Assembly (NCBI RefSeq): GCF_900116665.1
Contig: NZ_FPBK01000001.1
Span: 890,112 to 954,111, forward strand
DNA: 64,000 bases
Source of the DNA: Pustulibacterium marinum
Lineage (GTDB): Bacteria > Bacteroidota > Bacteroidia > Flavobacteriales > Flavobacteriaceae
Direction of reading: 5' to 3'
Translations under genes and position numbers: made by a program
Notes under the pieces: model-generated
What the model was told of the DNA's origin: nothing
Database searches by the model: none
The model's input: the letters and a program-made list of their open reading frames with translations, nothing else
Part shown: one piece after another, positions 8,295-16,961 of the stretch
Position numbering within the stretch: position 1 is the first letter of the stretch
How the letters are laid out: the number at the start of each line of letters is the position of its first letter

Positions 8295-10505
8295 TTAGTT
8301 TTGTGCAGTACTTTCGTCTGCATTTTTAATTTTGATATCAGTACCCAATCTTTGTAAGTATGCAATAAGCGCTACAATTTCTCGGTCTTTCATTTCTACA
8401 AAATCTTCACCTCTCTTGGAAGCTTGAGCTTTTGCTTTCTCGTAGCTTTCTGCCCAGTCAGGATCTGTATACAAATTCTTTTCTATCTGAGCAGCTTGTG
8501 CTTCCATAGATTCTTGCGCGTTGGCAATTTCATCTTCGGTATATGGTGTTCCCAAAGAAACCATAGCTTCTAACTTCGTTTGAATTTGAGAACGATCATG
8601 TTTTTTGTTATCAGATAACCAAGAGTATTTTGGCATGATAGAACCAGATGAAGTTGATTGTGGATCCCACATATGGTTAAAGTGCCAGTTATCAGAATAT
8701 TTACCACCAACTCTTAATAAATCTGGTCCAGTACGCTTACTTCCCCATAAGAAAGGATGATCATATACATACTCACCTGCTTTAGAATATTCTCCATAAC
8801 GTTCGGTTTCGCTACGGAATGGACGAATCATTTGAGAGTGACAACTCACACAACCTTCACGGATGTACAGATCTCTACCTTCAATTTCTAAAGGAGTATA
8901 TGGTTTTACGCTTGATATGGTAGGGATATTTGAGTCAACCATTAATGTTGGTACAATTTGAATAACACCACCAATAGCTACTGCAACTAGTGATAGGGCA
9001 GTGAATAAAATTGGTTTACGCTCTAACCAAGGGTGTAATTTTTCACCAGCTAAACGACCGCTACTAATTTTCTTCAAAGCAGGAGCTTCTGCTAGATCAT
9101 CGGAAACTTTGGTTCCTTTGATTCCCGTAAGAGCAAGGTTCACAACTCCAATGATGGTTCCTGTTAAGTATAAAGTACCTCCAATGGCGCGCATCGCATA
9201 CATTGGCATAATTTCGGTAACCGTTTCTAGGAAGTTACCATAAACAAGTGTTCCGTCTGGGTTAAATTGTTTCCACATAGATGCTTGTGTGAAACCTGCA
9301 ACATACATAGGTAATGCATAAAGGATTATACCTAATGTTCCAATCCAGAAATGAAGGTTTGCTAACTGTAAGGAGTGTAATTTGGTTTTGTGAAGTTTTG
9401 GAACCAACCAATACATCATACCAAAAGCTAAGAAACCATTCCAAGCTAGTGCTCCTACGTGTACGTGTGCAATAATCCAATCTGTAAAGTGACCAATAGC
9501 ATTTACGTTTTTCAAAGAAAGCATAGGGCCTTCGAAAGTAGCCATACCATAACCGGTAATAGCCACTACCATAAACTTAAGAACAGGATCTGTGCGAACT
9601 TTATCCCAAGCTCCACGAAGCGTTAGCAATCCGTTGATCATACCTCCCCAAGATGGAGCAATCAGCATGATAGAGAAAACAGTTCCTAAACTTTGTGCCC
9701 AATCTGGAAGTGCTGAATATAATAAGTGGTGTGGGCCAGCCCAAATGTATATAAAGATCAATGACCAGAAGTGAACAATAGAAAGTCTGTATGAGTATAC
9801 CGGACGATTAGCCGCTTTAGGTACGTAATAATACATTAATCCTAAAAATGGAGTTGTCAAGAAAAATGCAACTGCATTATGCCCATACCACCACTGTACC
9901 AATGCATCTTGTACACCTGCATAAATAGAATAACTTTTTAATCCACTTACAGGTAGTTCTAAATTATTGAAGATGTGAAGCATGGCTACCGTTACAAATG
10001 TTGCCAGGTAGAACCAGATGGCAACGTAAATATGGCGCTCTCTTCTTTTTAGAATAGTACCAATAAGGTTGATACCAAAAGCTACCCAAACCAATGTAAT
10101 AGCAATATCAATAGGCCATTCTAGTTCGGCATACTCTTTTGAACTTGTAAATCCTAAAGGAAGCGTAAGAGCAGCGGCGACAATAATTAATTGCCATCCC
10201 CAGAAATTAACGTTACTTAAAAAATCACTAAACATTCTTGCTTTTAGCAAGCGTTGTGTAGAATAGTAGGTTCCGGCAAAAATTGCATTTCCTACAAAGG
10301 CAAAGATAACTGCATTGGTGTGCAAAGGTCTTAACCTACCAAAGCTTAACCAAGAGATTCCCTCTGTGAGACCTCCAAGGTCTGGGAATATAAACATGAA
10401 GGCCAGTAGTAAACCCACCAACATACCTACAATTCCCCAAAGCATGGTAGCAAAAAGAAACTTTTTTACAATTTTGTTATCGTAATAAAATTGTTGCATT
10501 TCCAT
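8295..10505 (-). CDS. ccoNO: cbb3-type cytochrome c oxidase, fused subunits I and II (CcoN-CcoO)
   Basis: Catalytic core of the cbb3 proton-pumping oxidase, reducing O2 at low tension. Residues 1 to about 480 are CcoN: a multi-span haem-copper subunit with haem and CuB ligands in [25 protein letters not shown] and [14 protein letters not shown]. After a membrane linker ([17 protein letters not shown]), residues from about 535 are CcoO with [19 protein letters not shown]-like spacing (CVSCH near 552) and [16 protein letters not shown]. CcoN and CcoO are separate in proteobacteria; the fusion is a Bacteroidota feature. The continuous frame and preserved motifs argue against an assembly artefact. 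The start is ATG 10505; an ATG two codons later is equally usable. Confidence 0.97.
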   Translation of the reverse strand: MEMQQFYYDNKIVKKFLFATMLWGIVGMLVGLLLAFMFIFPDLGGLTEGISWLSFGRLRPLHTNAVIFAFVGNAIFAGTYYSTQRLLKARMFSDFLSNVNFWGWQLIIVAAALTLPLGFTSSKEYAELEWPIDIAITLVWVAFGINLIGTILKRRERHIYVAIWFYLATFVTVAMLHIFNNLELPVSGLKSYSIYAGVQDALVQWWYGHNAVAFFLTTPFLGLMYYYVPKAANRPVYSYRLSIVHFWSLIFIYIWAGPHHLLYSALPDWAQSLGTVFSIMLIAPSWGGMINGLLTLRGAWDKVRTDPVLKFMVVAITGYGMATFEGPMLSLKNVNAIGHFTDWIIAHVHVGALAWNGFLAFGMMYWLVPKLHKTKLHSLQLANLHFWIGTLGIILYALPMYVAGFTQASMWKQFNPDGTLVYGNFLETVTEIMPMYAMRAIGGTLYLTGTIIGVVNLALTGIKGTKVSDDLAEAPALKKISSGRLAGEKLHPWLERKPILFTALSLVAVAIGGVIQIVPTLMVDSNIPTISSVKPYTPLEIEGRDLYIREGCVSCHSQMIRPFRSETERYGEYSKAGEYVYDHPFLWGSKRTGPDLLRVGGKYSDNWHFNHMWDPQSTSSGSIMPKYSWLSDNKKHDRSQIQTKLEAMVSLGTPYTEDEIANAQESMEAQAAQIEKNLYTDPDWAESYEKAKAQASKRGEDFVEMKDREIVALIAYLQRLGTDIKIKNADESTAQN

Positions 10506-10515
10506 AATTGATCGA

Positions 10516-10692
10516 TTATTTATTCTTAGTTTGTTTATTATTCTCTTTTACTAGTTCGTCCTCAAACAGCATGCGCACCGATGGCGTATAACTGTCGTCG
10601 TATTGTCCTGTTTTTACTGCTTTTACAAAAAGCGTAAAAAACACTATAGCCACAATGATGCTAACCGTAATTAAAATGTAAATGACACTCAT
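10516..10692 (-). CDS. ccoS: cbb3 oxidase assembly protein CcoS
   Basis: A 58-residue protein with an N-terminal membrane segment ([19 protein letters not shown]) followed by [16 protein letters not shown], the CcoS signature of a small hydrophobic protein with an acidic, aromatic patch. CcoS is required for cofactor insertion into cbb3 oxidase. It is the first gene of the structural operon: 10 bases before ccoNO, behind a -7 element (TACATTTG) and an Fnr-like site. Confidence 0.92.
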   Translation of the reverse strand: MSVIYILITVSIIVAIVFFTLFVKAVKTGQYDDSYTPSVRMLFEDELVKENNKQTKNK

Positions 10693-10709
10693 ACCTCTAG
10701 AATGTGTAG

Positions 10710-10753
10710 CAAATGTAGTTTTGGATTAAGCTGTGAAGAATGATATTTATCAT
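10710..10753 (-). promoter_or_regulatory. ccoS operon promoter with Fnr-like operator
   Basis: On the minus strand, a perfect -7 element TACATTTG (10717 down to 10710) lies downstream of the inverted repeat ATGAT-ATTT-ATCAT (10740-10753). The repeat centre is 33 bases from the -7 centre, so about -41 from the expected start of transcription, the classic position for class II activation by Crp/Fnr proteins. ATGAT-N4-ATCAT has the geometry of the Fnr box TTGAT-N4-ATCAA. Confidence 0.65.
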
Positions 10754-10761
10754 GTTTGAAA

Positions 10762-13134
10762 TTATTTTAGGTTTTTCCCAAACATATTAGTGGCAACGGT
10801 TACAAATGCTACAATAGAAATAGAGCTAAGTGGCATTAAAATAGCCGCAACAACAGGAGAAAGTTCACCGCTTATGGCAAAACTCAATCCGATAATGTTA
10901 TAGATGAAAGACAGTATAAAACTGGTTTTGATAATCTTAATAGATGTTTTGGATAATTTCATGTAAGCAGCCAGTTCTTTCACTTTAGAAGCATCTAAAA
11001 TGGCATCACAAGCAGGAGAAAATACGTTCACATTTTCTGCAATAGCAATGCCCACATTACTTTGTTTCAAAGCTCCGGCATCATTTAATCCATCTCCAAT
11101 CATCAACACATTTTTGCCTTTTTCTTGGAGCGTTTTAATGTGTTCTAATTTGTCTGAAGGCTTTTGATTAAAATGAAGTTCCACAGCATTTGGAAGTAAA
11201 TGCTGAAGCGTTTCTTTTTCACTTTCATTATCTCCGGAAAGAATAGAAATATCATACCGGCTAGACAGTTCTTGGAATAATTCTGGAATGCCTTCCCTAT
11301 AGGTGTTTTTGAAAATATATTTTCCTTTATAATGGTTGTTAGTACTAATGTGAACAGCAGTTTTTAAAGTTTCTGTTGCGGTTGCATTACCTACAAATGA
11401 AGAAGATCCTACTTTGATAGAGTTGTTTTGAAATGTAGCTTCCATACCTTTTCCTGTATGCTCTTCAAAAGAATCTAGCGTAACAATGTTGTTGGCTTTT
11501 AAAATGCTATACAATTGTCTGCTTAGTGGGTGGTTTGAGTTTCTAAGCGTGTTTTTTAATAATACTTCCTCTTCATTGGAAATAGTGACTCCTTCGTAAC
11601 TCAATTCCATTTTATTTCCTGCAGTAATAGTTCCTGTTTTATCAAAAATGATGGTGTCTATTTTTGCAAGCTGTTCTAGCACATTGGCATTTTTCAGATA
11701 GCATTTTTTCTTACCTAAAATCCGAAGTAAATTTCCCATGGTGAACGGAGCTGAAAGCGCCAACGCACAAGGGCACGCGATGATAAGAATTGCAGTAACC
11801 ACATTCCAGGCTTTCTCCGGACTTACGAAATACCAAACTAGACCGGAAATTATGGCAATAAGCAGAATGGCTATGGTAAAATATTTACTAATGGAGTCTG
11901 TAATGTTTTTAAAGCTTTCGTCTTTATTTTTATTAAAAACATCATTACTCCATAATTGCGTTAGGTAACTTTGCGAAACACTTTTTAGCGCTTCCATTTC
12001 AATAGCTCCATGCGTTTGTTTTCCGCCAGCAAAAATTTTATCACCACTTTGTTTGGTTACGGCATCGGCTTCTCCGGTTACAAAACTGTAGTCAATTTGT
12101 GCATCTCCTTTGATAAGAATACCGTCCACAGGAATCAGTTCTTCATTTCTAATTAGGAGTCGGTCTCCTTTTTCAATATCGTAGACTTGCACGGTTTCTT
12201 CAGTTCCATCTAAATTTATTTTGGTGATTCCAATGGGGAAATAACTTTTGTAATCTCTTTCAAAGGATAAGAAGTTATAGGTTTTTTGCTGAAAGAATTT
12301 ACCTAGTAACAAAAAGAAAACTAGCCCAGTGAGTGAGTCTAGAAATCCCGGGCCGGCTTCGGTTATAATTTCAAAAACACTTCTTATAAATAGTACCGAA
12401 ATACCCAGCGCAATAGGCACATCGATATTTAAAAACTTAGATCGTATTCCTTTAAATGCCGTAATAAAATAATCGTTGGCGGCATAGAAAACCACCGGTA
12501 AGCTCATGGCAAACATGATCCAACGAAACATGGGTTTGTATTGGTTGAGCCAAAATTCGTCTACTTCAAAATACTCAGGAAAGGAGAGTAGCATGACATT
12601 TCCAAAGGCAAAACCTGCTACGCCAAGTTTGTAAATAAGACTTCGGTCTATTGGTTTTTTTCCATTTTCATAATCTTCCAAACTTATGTAAGGTTCATAC
12701 CCAATTCGGCAAAGTAGAAGAACAATTTCTTTAAGCGAAATAGCTTCTGAATTGTACGTGATACGCACCGTTTTCTTTGGAAAGTTGACAATAGAAGATG
12801 AAACTTCGGTCTGTAATTTTTGAAGGTTTTCTAAAAGCCAAATGCAAGAACTACAATGAATGTGTGGAATATAAAGTGTAACTATTTGTACATGTTCATC
12901 ATCAAATTCCAATAATTTCTCTGCAATAGAAGGCTGATCTAGAAAATCATATTTTCCTGCAATTTCATTGGGAGTAGCTCCCGGATTTTGAGTGAGATCG
13001 TAATAACAAGTGAGTTCGTTTTCAGAAAAAATCTCGTACACAGTTTTACAACCATTGCAACAAAACGACTTTCCATCGTGCACAATAGTATCTTCCTCAC
13101 AGGGATTTCCACAGTGATAGCAGTTTGACTCCAT
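10762..13134 (-). CDS. ccoI: Copper-exporting P1B-type ATPase of the cbb3 cluster (CcoI/FixI)
   Basis: ATP-driven copper pump that supplies Cu to the periplasmic side for cbb3 oxidase. 790 residues: an N-terminal Cys-rich domain (CYHCGNPCEE, CCNGCKTVYE), a heavy-metal-binding domain with CSSC (94-97), transmembrane segments, actuator TGE (VTGEADAV), the transport motif CPC in ACPCALALSAPF near 453, phosphorylation site DKTGTITAG near 497, HP in SNHPLSRQL, and the hinge GDGLNDAGAL. All catalytic motifs are intact. It precedes ccoS by 69 bases, which hold a separate promoter, and is divergent from the Crp/Fnr gene. Confidence 0.95.
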   Translation of the reverse strand: MESNCYHCGNPCEEDTIVHDGKSFCCNGCKTVYEIFSENELTCYYDLTQNPGATPNEIAGKYDFLDQPSIAEKLLEFDDEHVQIVTLYIPHIHCSSCIWLLENLQKLQTEVSSSIVNFPKKTVRITYNSEAISLKEIVLLLCRIGYEPYISLEDYENGKKPIDRSLIYKLGVAGFAFGNVMLLSFPEYFEVDEFWLNQYKPMFRWIMFAMSLPVVFYAANDYFITAFKGIRSKFLNIDVPIALGISVLFIRSVFEIITEAGPGFLDSLTGLVFFLLLGKFFQQKTYNFLSFERDYKSYFPIGITKINLDGTEETVQVYDIEKGDRLLIRNEELIPVDGILIKGDAQIDYSFVTGEADAVTKQSGDKIFAGGKQTHGAIEMEALKSVSQSYLTQLWSNDVFNKNKDESFKNITDSISKYFTIAILLIAIISGLVWYFVSPEKAWNVVTAILIIACPCALALSAPFTMGNLLRILGKKKCYLKNANVLEQLAKIDTIIFDKTGTITAGNKMELSYEGVTISNEEEVLLKNTLRNSNHPLSRQLYSILKANNIVTLDSFEEHTGKGMEATFQNNSIKVGSSSFVGNATATETLKTAVHISTNNHYKGKYIFKNTYREGIPELFQELSSRYDISILSGDNESEKETLQHLLPNAVELHFNQKPSDKLEHIKTLQEKGKNVLMIGDGLNDAGALKQSNVGIAIAENVNVFSPACDAILDASKVKELAAYMKLSKTSIKIIKTSFILSFIYNIIGLSFAISGELSPVVAAILMPLSSISIVAFVTVATNMFGKNLK

Positions 13135-13155
13135 AATTTGCTCATTTACCTAAAA

Positions 13156-13215
13156 CAAAAGTCTGAATCAATATACAAATAATATATGATATTTGTCATA
13201 CACTTCGTATCTTTA
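13156..13215. promoter_or_regulatory. Divergent ccoI / crp-fnr control region with Fnr-like operator
   Basis: The inverted repeat TATGA-TATTTG-TCATA spans 13185-13200, with the same core (ATGATATTTRTCAT) as the site before ccoS. Toward ccoI, a weak -7 (GACTTTTG, 13163 down to 13156) has its centre exactly 33 bases from the operator centre, as at ccoS. Toward the regulator gene, a -7-like TATCTTTA lies at 13208-13215, so the same operator overlaps the -33 region there, as expected for autorepression. Confidence 0.6.
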
Positions 13216-13252
13216 CGAAGAGAAAAACAGTAAAACTTAACCGTTAGGGATC

Positions 13253-13942
13253 ATGAGTAAATGCGAGCAATGTATCATCAGGAAGTTCAGTTCTTTAAGA
13301 GCATTGAACAAGGAGGAACTGATAAAAATATCAGGTTGTAAAACTTCTAAAGTAGTTAAAAAGGGAGAGGTGCTTTTTGAAGAAGGCGATTATTTAAATG
13401 GAGTTTACTGTATTAGAGACGGTGCTTGTAAGCTAACTAAATTAAGCGCTAACGGAAAAAATCATATTGTAAAATTTATTACCAAAGGAGATTTGTTAGG
13501 GCAGCGAAGCGTTATTAGTGATGAGTCTGTTAACTTGAGCGCTGTAGCTGTTAATGACATGGAAGTTTGTTTTATTCCTCGTGATGAGATCATGAGTTCT
13601 TTTAAAGAAAATTCTGAGTTTTCAGTAGAGGTAGTTCGTGATATTTGTTACGATCTTAAAACTTCTGATGACGTCACTGTAAACATGGCTCAGAAAAATG
13701 TAAAACAGCGTTTAGCTGATTCTTTATTGTATTTGCACGATACTTTTGGCGAAGATGCAGAAGGATACATTAAAATTCAATTATCTAGAGAAGAAATTGC
13801 AGGTATGGTTGGTACCGCTACAGAATCTTTAATTCGAATGCTGTCAGAATTTGGTAAAAAAGGATTGATAGAAGTAAAAGGTAAAAGAATTAAGATTGTG
13901 AGTATTCTCAAAATTCAAAATGTCTCAGATGGTATTGTGTAA
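13253..13942 (+). CDS. Crp/Fnr family transcriptional regulator
   Basis: A 229-residue regulator with an N-terminal cyclic-nucleotide-type beta-roll (about 20-120), a dimer helix and a C-terminal winged helix (about 150-225). The recognition helix TATESLIRMLSEF keeps Glu191 and Arg195 at the spacing of the Fnr residues that read TGA half-sites. Cys4 and Cys7 (CEQC), Cys29, Cys53, Cys59, Cys106 and Cys132 are present. The N-terminal pair followed by Cys29 is suggestive of an oxygen-labile iron-sulfur cluster, but the spacing is not that of E. coli FNR, so sensing is unproven. Divergent from ccoI; probably the O2/redox regulator of the cco genes. Confidence 0.9.
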   Translation: MSKCEQCIIRKFSSLRALNKEELIKISGCKTSKVVKKGEVLFEEGDYLNGVYCIRDGACKLTKLSANGKNHIVKFITKGDLLGQRSVISDESVNLSAVAVNDMEVCFIPRDEIMSSFKENSEFSVEVVRDICYDLKTSDDVTVNMAQKNVKQRLADSLLYLHDTFGEDAEGYIKIQLSREEIAGMVGTATESLIRMLSEFGKKGLIEVKGKRIKIVSILKIQNVSDGIV

Positions 13943-14033
13943 ACTTTACGTCATTTAACTTCTAAAAGTCATGAATTGATCATGTAAGTCGCTAAATTCT
14001 TGTTAGTTTTGCGCTCCCTTACAAATCAAATTC

Positions 14034-15986
14034 ATGAAAAAAATTACATTTTTATTTCTTTTAGTTGCTTCATTCACATTAAATGCCCAGTTAGTAGTCA
14101 ATGAAGTTGATGCTGATACACCAGGCGTTGATAATCAGGAATTCATCGAATTAAAGTCAGACACACCTAATCTTTCATTAGATGGCTATGTAGTGGTTTT
14201 GTTCAATGGAAATGGTGATTATAGTTATTATTCCGTTGATTTAGACGGTTACACTACTGATGATAACGGAATTATTGTGATAGGTAGTGCCGGAGTTTCT
14301 CCTTTTCCGGGTATTCTTATTTCAGCCAATGTAATTCAAAATGGTGCAGATGCCGTTGCCATTTATCAAGGTAGTTGGTATGATTATCCTGAAGATACAC
14401 CACCCACAACCGAAAACTTAATAGATGCCTTAGTTTACGATACCAACGACAGTGACGATACCGGATTAATGGCTGCTTTGGGAGTTACTACGCAAACAAA
14501 CGAAGGTGGAAATGGAAGTACCACTTCAAATTCTGTTCAAAGAATGAATGATGGAACGTATGTTTCCGCAACACCAACTCCAGGATTACCAAATGATGGT
14601 AGTGGAGTAGTTTATAATGGGATTACGGCTCAACTTTCAGCCAACGAATTTGTTGAAGGTGATAGTTTTTCAATCACTTTTACTACGGAAGATAATGTAG
14701 ATGAAACTTTAGTGTTTGATATTTCTTTTGATAACGAAGGATTTTCTTCAGAAGATATTTCGGGTAATTTTTCTATTTCGATAGCTTCTGGAACTAGTTC
14801 TGTGACGGAAACGTATCAAATTATTGATGATACCGAAGATGAAGGCGATGAGGTTTTTGTTTTAAATATGATAAATATTCCTGCTGGGTTTAATCTTTTG
14901 AATAATTTATTAGAAGGAACTATTACAGATGATGACTACAGTACATCAGCTTGGGGAACACCTTTAAATCCAACCTATGGAATTGTAAGTAGTACAGCGC
15001 CGGATAATTATTATAGTTCTTTGGACGGACTTTCAGGAGCGGCGCTAGAGCAGGCTATACAAGATATCATAGCAGATCCAAATGTGGTCCGCGCTCAGAA
15101 TTATGGAGACGTTACTGATATTTTAAAACAGTCCGATCAAAATCCGGAAAACAATAACGAAGTTTGGTTAATTTATACAGAACAGCCAAGAGCCAAAATA
15201 GATTTTCAGACTACAAGTAACAATACAGGAACTTGGAATAGAGAACATATATATCCTCAAAGTAGAGGAGGATTTTCAGGAGGAACAGAATATGAAGCAG
15301 ATGGTATAGATGTGTACTTACCTACCAATGCAGACGATATTTTAGCAGGACATGCAGATGCTCACCATATACGAGCAGTAGACGGACCTGAAAATAGTTC
15401 CAGAGGAAATCAAGATTATGGTTCGGGTGCTTATGAAGGTCCTACGGCAAATGCCGGAAGCTGGAAAGGAGACGTAGCACGTTCATTGTTTTATATGGCT
15501 ATTAGGTATAATGATTTGGATGTTGTAAACGGAAATCCAAATGATTCTACGGTAGGACAGTTGGGAGATTTAGCAACTTTATTAGTTTGGAATACTCAAG
15601 ATCCTGCAGATGATTTTGAGATGAATAGAAACAATTACATCTACACCTGGCAATACAACAGAAATCCGTTTATTGATTATCCAGAATTAGCGGACTACAT
15701 TTGGGGAGACAATGCAGGTGAAGTGTGGAATTTACCAATGAGCACACACCAAGAAATATTGGAAGCTGTAAAAATCTACCCAAATCCAATAAACAGTTAT
15801 TTCCAAATTACAGGTATTTCCGAAGAATTTAAAATCACCATTATGGACAGCACAGGAAAAGTGGTTTTAAGTAAAAGTGATGTGGATAGCAATCGTAAAA
15901 TATATATAGATGGTTCTGCAGGAATTTATTTAGTAACCATAGAAACTGAAAAAGGAACCATTCGAAAGAAAATTATAAAGATGTAG
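14034..15986 (+). CDS. Secreted endonuclease I with N-terminal lamin-tail-like domain and T9SS sorting domain
   Basis: Predicted extracellular nuclease of 650 residues. The order is a signal peptide (about 1-18, ending LNAQ), a lamin-tail-like domain (LVVNEVDADTPGVDNQEFIEL), a Calx-beta-like domain around 205-300, then an EndA/endonuclease I domain from about 310 with the catalytic segment WNREHIYPQSRGGF, DAHHIRAVD and RGNQDYG. The C-terminus is a type A T9SS sorting domain (VKIYPNPINSYFQI to the basic end RKKIIKM). A perfect -7 TAGTTTTG lies at 14004-14011. It probably degrades extracellular DNA for nutrients. Confidence 0.9.
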   Translation: MKKITFLFLLVASFTLNAQLVVNEVDADTPGVDNQEFIELKSDTPNLSLDGYVVVLFNGNGDYSYYSVDLDGYTTDDNGIIVIGSAGVSPFPGILISANVIQNGADAVAIYQGSWYDYPEDTPPTTENLIDALVYDTNDSDDTGLMAALGVTTQTNEGGNGSTTSNSVQRMNDGTYVSATPTPGLPNDGSGVVYNGITAQLSANEFVEGDSFSITFTTEDNVDETLVFDISFDNEGFSSEDISGNFSISIASGTSSVTETYQIIDDTEDEGDEVFVLNMINIPAGFNLLNNLLEGTITDDDYSTSAWGTPLNPTYGIVSSTAPDNYYSSLDGLSGAALEQAIQDIIADPNVVRAQNYGDVTDILKQSDQNPENNNEVWLIYTEQPRAKIDFQTTSNNTGTWNREHIYPQSRGGFSGGTEYEADGIDVYLPTNADDILAGHADAHHIRAVDGPENSSRGNQDYGSGAYEGPTANAGSWKGDVARSLFYMAIRYNDLDVVNGNPNDSTVGQLGDLATLLVWNTQDPADDFEMNRNNYIYTWQYNRNPFIDYPELADYIWGDNAGEVWNLPMSTHQEILEAVKIYPNPINSYFQITGISEEFKITIMDSTGKVVLSKSDVDSNRKIYIDGSAGIYLVTIETEKGTIRKKIIKM

Positions 15987-16097
15987 CTTTATAATACATT
16001 AAAAGCAGTATATTAAAGTTATACTTTTAAAAAACTTCCCCCATTAAAAGATTGATGAAGAAGTGCAATAAGAGCTTCTGTAATGTAAATTTAGCAT

Positions 16098-16757
16098 ATG
16101 ATTAAGGTAAGTGTAGTAGATGATCATAAACTCTTTAGGGAAAGCTTGGTAATGTTACTAGAGAGTTTTGACGATATAGAAGTAGTTTATCAAGCAAATG
16201 ACGGAAAGGAATTTTTTGAATTATTGGCTATTTATGAAGACAGAAAACCAGATATCATTTTATTAGATATTCAAATGCCTAGAATGAATGGTTTTGAGGT
16301 ATGTGAAAAATTGATTGAAGAATATCCTGGAGTAAAAATTATAATTGTATCCCAACTAACTACCAGAGAGAGCATTCATAAAGTCATGGACCTAGGAGCA
16401 CATGGTTTTTTTACAAAAAATTCAGATCCTGAAGAGCTTGAAGAAATCATTAAAAGTATTAATGGACATGAGTTTTATTTGGGGAGAGATCTGCATTGGG
16501 CGTTGAAAGAACTATTAGAAAATGGTGATAAAACCGAAATGCCATTGCACAGTACACTCTCAGATCGTGAAATTGATATCATTAAATTAGCAGCAAAGGA
16601 AATGAATAGTATCCAAATTGCAGATGAATTGAGCATTCATGCCCGAACTGTGGATACCCATAAAAAACGTATCATGGAGAAAACAAATAGCAAGAATTTT
16701 GTTGGAGCCATTGTTTATGCATTAAGAAATGGGTTTTTTACGCTAACCGATATATGA
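16098..16757 (+). CDS. NarL/FixJ-type response regulator
   Basis: Two-component response regulator of 219 residues. Receiver domain about 1-125 with acidic pair VDDHKLF, phosphoacceptor Asp in DIILLDIQMPRMNGFEV, and the conserved Lys in FFTKNSD. LuxR-type helix-turn-helix at about 150-212 (LSDREIDIIKLAAKEM, IADELSIHARTVDTHKKRI). No histidine kinase is adjacent. A TACGTA-N4-TACGTA palindrome immediately downstream (16761-16776) is a candidate binding site. Confidence 0.93.
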   Translation: MIKVSVVDDHKLFRESLVMLLESFDDIEVVYQANDGKEFFELLAIYEDRKPDIILLDIQMPRMNGFEVCEKLIEEYPGVKIIIVSQLTTRESIHKVMDLGAHGFFTKNSDPEELEEIIKSINGHEFYLGRDLHWALKELLENGDKTEMPLHSTLSDREIDIIKLAAKEMNSIQIADELSIHARTVDTHKKRIMEKTNSKNFVGAIVYALRNGFFTLTDI

Positions 16758-16760
16758 AAT

Positions 16761-16776
16761 TACGTAAAAATACGTA
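16761..16776. promoter_or_regulatory. TACGTA-AAAA-TACGTA palindrome, candidate regulator site
   Basis: Two copies of the self-complementary hexamer TACGTA separated by AAAA, four bases after the response regulator stop codon and about 45 bases upstream of the putative start of the small RNA near 16814. LuxR-type response regulators bind such short symmetrical sites, so the neighbouring regulator is the obvious candidate (inference). Confidence 0.35.
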
Positions 16777-16813
16777 TTGACTGCTTTTTCCCAAAGTGTG
16801 ATATTTGTCCTAT

Positions 16814-16890
16814 AAACATTTAAACAATTACTCGAATTGTTTAAGGGTTTGGTTTGGGGGGAAAAAGCTGTCTGAATAAGGCAGCTTTTT
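16814..16890 (+). ncRNA. Putative small RNA with intrinsic terminator
   Basis: A possible promoter TTG (16777-16779)-N20-GATATTTG (16800-16807) would start a transcript near 16814. The transcript would contain a 10-bp hairpin (TTAAACAATT/AATTGTTTAA, 16820-16844), a G-rich single strand (GGGTTTGGTTTGGGGGG) and an intrinsic terminator. No coding frame with support is present. The terminator is solid; the RNA itself is a hypothesis, since it could also be the tail of the response-regulator mRNA. Confidence 0.3.
16862..16890 (+). terminator. Intrinsic terminator
   Basis: AAAAAGCTG (16862-16870) pairs with CAGCTTTTT (16882-16890) around an 11-base loop, followed by more T. It ends the response-regulator transcript or a small RNA before the dehydrogenase gene. 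Confidence 0.75.
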
Positions 16891-16961
16891 ATTTTTAGGA
16901 AATTCTTACCATAGTTTCATGTATCTTATTCCTACTTTGTAGTCTTAACACTAAAAAGAAC

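Noticed and set aside
8295-10505. Fusion of CcoN and CcoO as a sequencing or assembly error
   Set aside because: The frame is continuous, both halves keep all cofactor motifs, there is a sensible membrane linker, and CcoNO fusion is known in Bacteroidota.
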